The position numbers were made by a program, and so were the translations under genes. Below, piece after piece: positions 33,284 through 43,300 of a stretch of DNA of 64,000 bases (positions are counted from its first letter, which is position 1; the number at the start of each line of letters is the position of its first letter). Where the stretch lies: NCBI GenBank assembly GCA_964519895.1, contig CAZFLE010000002.1, positions 1 to 64,000 of the forward strand, read 5' to 3'. The stretch is from CAYFPX01 sp964519895. GTDB lineage: Bacteria; Myxococcota_A; UBA796; CAJQPC01. Under the pieces are notes generated by a model. The model was not told where the DNA came from and searched no databases. It was given only the letters and a program-made list of their open reading frames with translations.

Positions 33284-34123
33284 TTACTTCCAGGCGGTCA
33301 GGAACCAAGCGAGGGCCAAACCAAAGGCGTGGGGATCGCGCTCCAAGGCGTAGCACGCCTCCAGGACCTGCTGGACGTCGTGCCGGGACATGCGCTCCGG
33401 GTGCACGATCTGGCGCTTGAAGCCCAGTGCGATGTCCAGGAAGGGCACGAAGCCCAGGTCGTCGCTGGTGGCCGGCTGGACTTCGACGCGCACCCGCTGG
33501 AAGCCCGCCGTGCGCACGATGCCTGGGAGGGCCCGACCGACGGTCCGGTTGCCCCCCAGTGCGGCCTGAGACGCCATGGCTGCCGCCAGCAGCCGGTCCA
33601 GGCCCGGGGGGGCCGGGTGGAGCATGAAGCCGCCGTCGTCGGTGTCGCAGACCAGCAGGCGGCCGCCCGGGCGCAGGACCCGGAAGGCCTCGGCCACGAC
33701 AGCGGCAGGGTCGGGCACGTGCTGCAGCACGAAGCGGAGCACGACCACGTCGAAGCTACCGTCGACAAAGGGCAGGTCGTCGCCGCTGCCCTCCACCACC
33801 TCAGCGTCCAGCCCGGCGTCGCGGAATCGCGCGGACGCCTGGCGCACCATCTCGGGATCGATGTCCACGCCGACCAGGCGGCCGCAGCGGCGGCCCAGGG
33901 GCACGCTCAGGAAGCCCGGACCACAGCCCAGGTCCAGCACGGTGTCCAAGGGGGAGAGGTGAAGGCGCGCCAGGTGGGGGCGCTCGAGCTCGGCTGCGGC
34001 CTTGACCTGGACCGCCAGGCGCCGGTGCTCGGCGTCGCGATCCATGGCATCCAGGTCGTAGCTGCGGCGCTGCTCGGGCGCGCCGGCTGCGACCGGACTG
34101 CCGTCCTCGTGGGACCCGGACAT
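33284..34123 (-). CDS. Class I SAM-dependent methyltransferase
   Basis: The 279-residue enzyme has SAM motif I VLDLGCGPGFLSVPLG (about 75-90), acidic VGVDIDPEM, motif II region GSFDVVVLRFVLQHVPDP, and RVLRPGGRLLVCDTDDG. This is the Methyltransf_11/UbiE-like pattern. The ATG at 34123 follows GGAGGCAGG. The target (a small molecule or lipid quinone) cannot be deduced. It lies 56 bp upstream of the cyclase gene on the same strand, so the two may form an operon. Confidence 0.88.
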   Translation of the reverse strand: MSGSHEDGSPVAAGAPEQRRSYDLDAMDRDAEHRRLAVQVKAAAELERPHLARLHLSPLDTVLDLGCGPGFLSVPLGRRCGRLVGVDIDPEMVRQASARFRDAGLDAEVVEGSGDDLPFVDGSFDVVVLRFVLQHVPDPAAVVAEAFRVLRPGGRLLVCDTDDGGFMLHPAPPGLDRLLAAAMASQAALGGNRTVGRALPGIVRTAGFQRVRVEVQPATSDDLGFVPFLDIALGFKRQIVHPERMSRHDVQQVLEACYALERDPHAFGLALAWFLTAWK

Positions 34124-34313
34124 CCTGCCTCCAAGGTGTGGGTCCCCGGGGGATCGGCACCGTCCCTCTCGGACATGAGCGCGGGCCGCAGACATCGGCC
34201 CACAGTGCGCATCCACTGGTGATAGTCTGGCCTCGCACACCCCCTCCCGAGCGTGCTCCGCGCTGGGCCTTGCCCTCCGGTCCCCGCGAGCCCGCTCCCG
34301 CCGCGAGTCCCGC

Positions 34314-37300
34314 ATGTCGAAGCTCCGCATGACGCTCCCCTTCGTGGCCTTGGCCCTGGTGGCCTGCCGCAACGATCTGCCCGAGGCGTTCATCACGTCC
34401 CACGTCGAAGGCGACGTGCTCACCCAGGGCTGGGTCGAGACCTTCACCGGTCGTGTCACCGACGACCGCACCGACTTCGAGGCCCTCGAAGCCCAGTGGT
34501 TCCTGGCCGGGTCCGAGGTCTGCACCCGCCAGCACCCCACCGCCGAGGACATCGTGGAGTGCGAGGTCCTGATCGACCTCGACGCGGGCACCCTGGCCGA
34601 GGGCCAGGTCGAGCTGGCCCTCGAGGCCGCCGACGAGGACGGTTCCCTGGGGGCGGTGACCCTGCCGTTGGGCGTGCGGGTGAGCGACGCGCCGGTGGTC
34701 GAGATCGTGGCCCCAGAGCCCGACGCAATCGCCTACACGGACACGCCGCTAGCGCTCTACGGCATCGTCAGCGACGAGCTCGACGATCCGACCGAGCTGG
34801 TGGTGTGGTGGTCGAGCGACGTGGACGGGGACCTGGCGCTGGACAGCTTCGCCGACGACAAGGGCGACGTGATCGGCGAGGTCGAGGGCCTGTCGACCGG
34901 ACCCCACGTGCTCACCCTGTCGGCCCAGGACACCACCGGCGCCATCGGGAGCGCGTCGGTGTCATTTGGCGTGTTCGCGGCGAACACCGAGCCCTCCTGC
35001 GCCATCACGGCGCCCCCCGACGGCACCGCCTACGACTTCGGAACCGCGGTGCTGTTCACCGCCGAGATCAGTGACTTCGAGGACGGCTTCGAGGGCATCG
35101 ACGTGACCTGGTCCAGCGACCTGGACGGCGTGCTGGAGACCCAGAAGTCCGACGAGGTCGGCACGGCCGAGCTCGACATCGACGACCTGTCCCTGGGCTC
35201 CCACACCATCACCCTCGGCGTGCTCGACTCGGGCGGGCTGGCCTGCGAGGACAGCATCCTCTACACCGTGGGCTCGCCGCCGATCCTGGTGATCGACGAG
35301 CCGCTGGCGGACACCGTCTACAACGACGGCGACACCATCCGCTTCCAGGCCACGGTGACCAGCGAGACCACCCTGGTCGAGGACCTGGCCTTCACCTGGA
35401 GCTCCGACGTCAACGGCCTGTTCTCGACCGAAGGCGCATCCAGTGCTGGCATCGCCAGCTTCGAGACCAGCGAGCTCTCGGTCGGCGCCCACACGGTCAC
35501 GGTCCAGGCCGTCGACGACGACGGCTTCGTGGGCCAGGACACCGTCGCCCTGGTGATCAACGGCCTGCCCGAGGCCCCGACCCTGGAGATCACCCCCGAT
35601 CCCGCGACCACGGTGGATGAGCTGTTGGTCACCATCGTCGGCGAGGCGGTGGATCCCGAGGGAGACGCGGTCACCTACACCTACAGCTGGGCGGTCGACG
35701 GCGTCGTCTCCAGCGCCAGCACCAGCGATCGGCTGCCGTCGTCGGTCACCGATCGGGACGAGACCTGGGAGGTGACCATCACCCCCAACGACGGCCTGGG
35801 CGACGGCGAGGCCGGGGTGGCCTCGATCGTCATCTCCAACACGCCGCCCGTGCTGGCGTCGGTGGACCTGAGCCCGACAGAGCCGGTCGAGGGGGACACG
35901 CTGACCTGCACCCCGGGCACCACGACCGATGTAGACGGCGACACCACCCTGACCTACAGCTACGCCTGGGACGTCGACGGCACGACCCTGTCCGAGACCG
36001 GCGACACCCTGGCGGACACGTCCTGGAGCCGGGGGGAGTCGGTGACCTGCACGGTCACGCCGAGCGACGGCACCGACGACGGCGTTCCTGTCGCGTCGAA
36101 CACGGTCACCGCAGACAACACGGCCCCCCAGGTCTCCACGGTCAGCATCTCGCCAGATCCGGCCCAGGCCGCCGACACGCTCACCTGCACATACACCGGC
36201 TACGCCGACGCCGACGGCGACGCCGATGCGTCGACCTATGCGTGGACCGTCGACGGCACGACCGTCGGCACCAGCAGCACCCTGGCGGGCGCCTTCGTGG
36301 GCGGCGAGACCGTGGCCTGCACGGTGACCCCAGACGACGGGACCGACACCGGCACCCCGGTCTCCGATGACCTCGTGGTGACCAACACCGCGCCGTCGAT
36401 CGGCGTGGTCTCCATCACCCCGGACCCGGCCTATGCGGGCGACGCGATGCTGTGCAGCTACACCGGCTTCAGCGACGACGACGGCGACGCCGACCAGTCG
36501 ACCTTCTCGTGGCGGCTGGACGGCTCCCCGGCCGGGACCTCCTCGGTCTACGAGGGCACGTTCATCCGGGACCAGGTGCTCACCTGCACGGTCACCCCCA
36601 ACGACGGCGAGGACGCCGGCACGGCGGTGGTCGCGAACCTCACGGTGACCAACTCCGCGCCGTCGGTCGCGTCCGTGTCCATCAGCCCCGCCTCGCCTGC
36701 GGCAGAGGACACCCTGACTTGCAGCTACAGCGGCTACAGCGACGCGGACGGCGACGCCGACCAGTCCACCTACGCCTGGTCTGTCAACAGCGTCGCCGTG
36801 GGCACCGGTGACACCCTGGCCAGTGGCTTCACCGGCACGGACCTGGTCGAGTGCACCGTCACGCCAGACGACGGCACCGACGCCGGCACCCCCGTCACGG
36901 CCAGCGCCACCATCGGCAATACCGCGCCGGCCATCGCCACGGTCGCCATCTCGCCGTCGAGCGCCGTGGTGGGCGACACCCTGACCTGCAGCTACGCCGG
37001 CTACGTCGATCCCGACGGCGATCCCGACGCTTCGACCTATCTGTGGACCATCAACGGCAGCAGCGCTGGCACCACAGACACGCTGAGCTCCGGCTTCGTC
37101 GGCGGCGACGACGTGGTCTGCACCGTCACGCCCTACGATGGGTTCTCGACCGGCACCGCGCTGTCCGACAGCCTGACCGTGGACAACACGGCCCCCAGCA
37201 TCACCAGCGTGGCGATCAGCCCCACGAGCGCGTCGACCGGCGACACCCTCACCTGCACCTACAGCGGCTACAGCGACGCCGACGGCGACGCCGACCAGTC

Positions 37301-40300
37301 CACGACCCTGTGGACCGTCGGTGGCATCCCGGCGGGCACCGACAGCACCCTCACGGGGGGCTTCTCCGGTGGCGACACGGTGGCCTGCTTCGTGACCCCC
37401 GACGACGGCGAGGACCCCGGCACCGCCATCGGCGACTCGCTCACCGTCGACAACTCGGCGCCCAGCATCACCAGCGTCACCATCGACCCCAGCAGCGCCG
37501 GGGCCGAGGACACCCTGACCTGCAGCTACACCGGCTACAGCGACGACGACGGCGACGCCGACCAGTCGACCTATGAGTGGACCGTCGACGGCAGCGTCGA
37601 GGGCACCGGCAGCACCCTGTCCGGCGCCTTCATCGGCGGGCAGAGCGTGGTCTGTACGGTCACCCCCAGCGACGGCAACGACGACGGCACGCCGCTGTCG
37701 GACTCGCTGACCATCGACAACACGGCGCCCAGCATCAGCAGCGTGACCATCACGCCGGCCGACGGCACGACCTCGGACACCCTGACCTGCAACTACAGCG
37801 GCTTTAGCGATCCCGATGGCGACAGCGACGAGTCGGACATCCTGTGGCACATCAACGGCAGCACGGTGTCGACGGCGACCACCCTCTCCAGTGGCTACGT
37901 CGGGGGCGACACCGTCAGCTGCACCGTGACGCCCAGCGACGGCAGCGACGACGGCACCGCCCTGAGCGACTCCCTCACGGTGGTCAACAGCCTGCCCAGC
38001 GTCAGCAGCGTGAGCATCAGCCCGTCGGCGCCCACGGTGTCCGACACGCTGACCTGTTCCTACAGCGGCTTCAGCGACGCCGACGGCGAGAGCGACCAGT
38101 CGACCTATGCCTGGACCATCAGCGGCACCACGGTGGGCACCACCGACACCCTGGCGACCGGCAGCTTCACGGGCGGAGACACGATCACCTGCACGGTCAC
38201 CCCCAACGACGGCAACGAGGACGGCGTGGCGGTCTCGGACAGCGTCTCCATCGACAACACCGCGCCCAGCATCACCAGCGTCAGCATCAGCCCCAGCACG
38301 GCCCAGGCCGCCGACACGCTGACCTGCAGCTACTCCGGCTACAGCGACCCGGACGGCGACGCGGACCAGTCGACCTACTCCTGGACCGTCGGCGGCACCG
38401 AGGTCGGCGCCGCGGACACCCTGTCCGGGGCCTTCGTGGGCACCGACGTGGTGACCTGCACGGTCACGCCCAGCGACGGCAGCGCCGAGGGCACGGCGTT
38501 GTCGGATGCAATCACCATCGACAACACCGTGCCCAGCATCACAGGCGTCGCGATCAGTCCGAGCCCCGCCCAGGTCGCCGACACGCTGACCTGTGCCTAC
38601 ACCGGCTACAGCGACGACGACGGCGACACCGACGCGTCGACTTATGCCTGGACCATCAACGGCAGCACCGCCAGCGAGACCAGCGACACCCTGTCCAGCG
38701 GCTACGTGGGCGGCGACACGGTCGTGTGCACCGTGACCCCCAACGACGGGACCGCCGACGGCACGGCGCTGTCCGACAGCCTCACCCTCGACAACACCGA
38801 GCCGAGCATCAGCAGCGTCACGATCAGCCCATCGGCGGCCGACGTCGGCGACACGCTGACCTGTTCCTACAGCGGCTTCAGCGACCCGGACAGCGACAGC
38901 GACGCGTCGACCTATGAGTGGACGGTCAACGGCACGACCGCCGGGACCACGGACACTCTGAGCACCGGGTTCGCCGGCGGGGACACCGTGACCTGCACGG
39001 TCACCCCCGACGACGGCGAGGACCCGGGCACGGCGCTCTCGGACAGCCTGACCATCGGCAACACGGCGCCCGAGATCAGCAGCGTCGCGATCTCCCCCAG
39101 CACGGTGGTCGCCGGGGACACCCTGACCTGTACCTACAGCGGCTACAGCGACGCCGACGGCGACGCCGACGTCTCGCTGTACCTGTGGACGATCAATGGC
39201 TCCACAGCGGGCACCACCGACACCCTGACCGGTGGCTTCGTCGGCGCCGACATCATCGCCTGCACGGTCACGCCCTACGACGGCACCGACCAGGGCACGT
39301 CCGTCACCGACAGCCTGGTGGTCGACAACACGGCCCCCGAGCTCGACACGGTCACGATCAGCCCGTCGACGGCCCAGGCCGGGGACACGCTCACCTGCAG
39401 CCACAGCGGCTACAGCGACGCCGACGGCGACGCCGATGTCTCCACCTACGAGTGGACCATCAACGGCACCTCGGTCAGCACGGACACGTCCCTGAGCAGT
39501 GGCTTCGTGGGCACGGACACCGTCACCTGCACCGTGACCCCCGACGACGGCACCGACACCGGCACCGCCGTGTCCGACAGCCTGACCGTCGACAACACCG
39601 CGCCCGAGATCACCAGCGTCTCCATCACCCCGACCAGCCCGGCGGTGACCGACGACCTGGTCTGTTCCTACACCGGCTACAGCGACGTCGACGGGGACGC
39701 AGACCAGTCCACCTACGACTGGACGGTCAACGGGACCTCGGTCGGGTCTGCGGACACCCTGGCGGCCGGCGACTTCGCGTCCGGGGACACCGTCTCTTGC
39801 ACGGTGACCCCCAGCGACGGCACCGACGACGGCTCGGCGATCACCGCCACGCTGACCGTGGGCAACTCCCCGCCCTCCATCACCAGCGTGACCATCGATC
39901 CGAGCGCCGCCCAGGCCGGCGACACCCTCACCTGCACCTACAGCGGCTACAGCGACGCCGACGGCGACCCGGACCAGTCCACCTACCGCTGGACCATCAA
40001 CGGCTCGACCGCAGGCACGAGCGACACCCTGTTCGCAGGCTTCGTGGGCAGCGACACCGTCGCCTGCAACGTGACCCCCGATGACGGCTCCAGCACGGGC
40101 ACCGTGGTCTCGGACTCGATCGTGATCGACAACACCGCGCCCAGCGTGAGCAGTGTGGCCATCACGCCGGCGTCGCCGGTGTCGGGGGACACCCTGACCT
40201 GTGCCTACACCGGCTACAGCGACGTGGACGGCGACGCCGACCAGTCCACCTATGCCTGGACCCTCAACGGCACGGCGGTCGGCACGGGCGACACCCTGAG

Positions 40301-43300
40301 CACGACCCTGGTGGGCACCGACGTCGTGACCTGCACCGTGACCCCGTCCGACGGCTCGGACAGCGGCACCGACGTCAGCGACAGCGTGACCGTCGACAAC
40401 ACCGCGCCGAGCATCACGTCGGTGTCCATCTCGCCGTCCAGCGCGGCGGTGGGCGACACCCTGACCTGCAGCTACTCGGGCTACAGCGACGTCGACGGCG
40501 ACGCCGACCAGAGCACATACTCCTGGACCGTCGGCGGGACAGAGGTCGGGACCAGCGACACGCTCTCCAGCGACTTCGTGGGCGGTGACAGCATCACCTG
40601 CACCGTCACGCCCTACGACGGCATCGACAGCGGCACGACAGACAGTGCGAGCCTGACCATCGACAACACCGCCCCGGTGCTCGCCGACGCCACCCTGAGC
40701 CCGGACCCGGCCTACGAGGCCGACACCTTGACCTGCACCGAAGGCACGGGCACCGACGCCGATGGCGACAGCATCACCTACAGCTATGCCTGGACGGTCG
40801 ATGGCACCGGGACCGGGACCACGTCGTCGACTCTGGCCAACACGTTCTGGGACAAGGGCGAGACCGTGGTCTGCACGGTCACCCCCAACGACGGCTCCGA
40901 GGACGGCGCCGCGGTGGACGCCAACGCGGTCACGATCGCCAACACCGCACCCGAGCTCACCAGCGTCACGGTCACCCCGGCTTCCCCCCAGGCCAGCGAC
41001 ACCCTGACCTGCACACCCACGAGCAGCGACGACGACAGCGACACGGTGACCTACAGCTACTCCTGGACGATCTCCGGCACCCAGGTCAGCACCAGCAGCA
41101 CCCTGAGCGGGGCCTTCGTGGGTGGGGACACCGTCACCTGCACGGTCACCCCCAACGACGGCGAAGACGACGGCGCCACGGACAGCGACGCGGTGACGGT
41201 GGGCAACACGGCGCCCACCATCAGCAGCGTCAGCATCAGCCCCACGACGGCCTATGTCGACGACACGCTCACCTGTACCTACAGCGGCTTCAGCGACGAC
41301 GACGGCGACGCCGACCAGAGCACCTACTCCTGGACTGTCAGCGGGACCGAGGTCGGCACCAGCGAGACCTTGAGCGGCGCCTTCGCTGCGGGCGACACGG
41401 TCACCTGCACGGTCACGCCCTACGACGGCGCCGACACCGGGACCTCGGACAGCGCGAGCATCGCCATCGACAACACGGCGCCTGTGCTGGCCGACGCCAC
41501 GCTGAGCCCGGACCCGGCCTACGAAGGCGACACCCTGACCTGTAGCGAAGGCACGACCACCGACGCCGACGGCGACACGGTGACCTACAGCTACGCCTGG
41601 TCTGTCGACGGCACCGGCACCGGCACCACGGCCAGCACCTTGAGCGACGCGTTCTGGGACCGGGACCAGGAGGTGATCTGCACGGTCACGCCAAACGACG
41701 GGACCGAAGACGGCGCCTCTGTGGACTCCAACGCCGTGACCATCACCAACACCGCTCCCGCCATCACCGGCGTCACGGTCACCCCGGCCAGCGCCGGCGC
41801 CGAGGACACCCTGACCTGCACCCCCGCCGGCCCCAGCGACGCCGACGGCGACTCGGTCAGCTACACCTACTCCTGGAGCATCAGCGGCACCGAAGTCGGG
41901 ACCACCGACTCCCTGTCCGGGGCCTTTGTCGGCGGCGACACCGTGACCTGCACGGTGACACCCACCGACGGCACCGACGACGGCGCGACCGACAGCGACT
42001 CGGTCACCATCGGCAACTCCGCGCCGAGCATCAGCAGTGTGAGCATCAGCCCGTCCTCTGCCAGCGTGGGCGACACCCTGACCTGCAGCTACACGGGCTA
42101 CAGCGACCCGGACGGAGACGCGGACCAGAGCACCTACTCCTGGACCGTCAACGGGAGCGTGGCCGGGGCCAGCGACACCCTGAGCGGTGCATTCGTGGGG
42201 GGCGACGACGTGGTCTGCACGGTCACGCCCAGCGACGGGACCGACGACGGCACCGACGTCTCGGACTCCCTCACCATCGACAACACGCTGCCCGTGCTGG
42301 CCGACGTGACCCTGAGCCCGGACCCAGCGTACGAGGGCGACACGCTGACCTGCACCGAAGGCAGCGCGTCCGACGACGACGGCGACACGGTCACCTTCAC
42401 CTACAGCTGGACGGTGGACGGCGTCGACACGGGCACGACCGGGTCCACACTCGGGGACACCTTCTGGGCCAAGGGCGAGGCGGTCGTCTGTCGGGTCACC
42501 CCCTCCGATGGCACCGGGGACGGCACGCCGGTGGACTCCAACACCGTGACCATCACCAACACCGCGCCGGTCTTGTCCAACGTGGTCATCAGCCCGTCCA
42601 GCGCAGCGACCGGGGACACGCTGACCTGCACCCCGGCCAGCGACGACGCCGACGGGGACACAGTCACCTACAGCTACTCCTGGACCGTCTCGGGCACCGA
42701 GATCGGGACTTCCAGCACCGTCAGCTCCGACTTCGTGGGCGGGGACACCGTGACCTGTACCGTCACCCCCAACGACGGCGAAGAGGACGGCTCGACGGCC
42801 AGTGACAGCATCACCATCGACAACACGGCGCCGAGCATCAGCTCGGTGTCCATCAGCCCGACCACCCCGACCGACGCCGACGACCTGACCTGCAGCTACT
42901 CCGGCTTCAGCGATGCCGATGGCGACGCGGACCAGTCGACCTATTCGTGGACGATCTCGGGCACCGAGGTGGGCACGTCGGCGACGCTGACGTCGAGCAA
43001 CTTCTCGGCGGGCGATGTCGTGACCTGTGCGGTCACGCCGTTCGACGGCAGCGACACCGGCACGGTGGTCAACCAGAACGTGACCATCACGTCGAGCAAC
43101 TCGGCGCCGACCATCGACTCGATCACCTTCTCGCCCACGACCGTCTACGCCGACGACGACCTCACGGTGAGCGTGTCGACGACCGATGCCGATGGCGACA
43201 CCGTGACCCTGTCGTACTCGTGGACCGTGAACACGTCGGTCGTGAGCACGTCGAGCACCCTGACCGGGGGCACGGACTTCGTGGCCGGCGACACCATCTA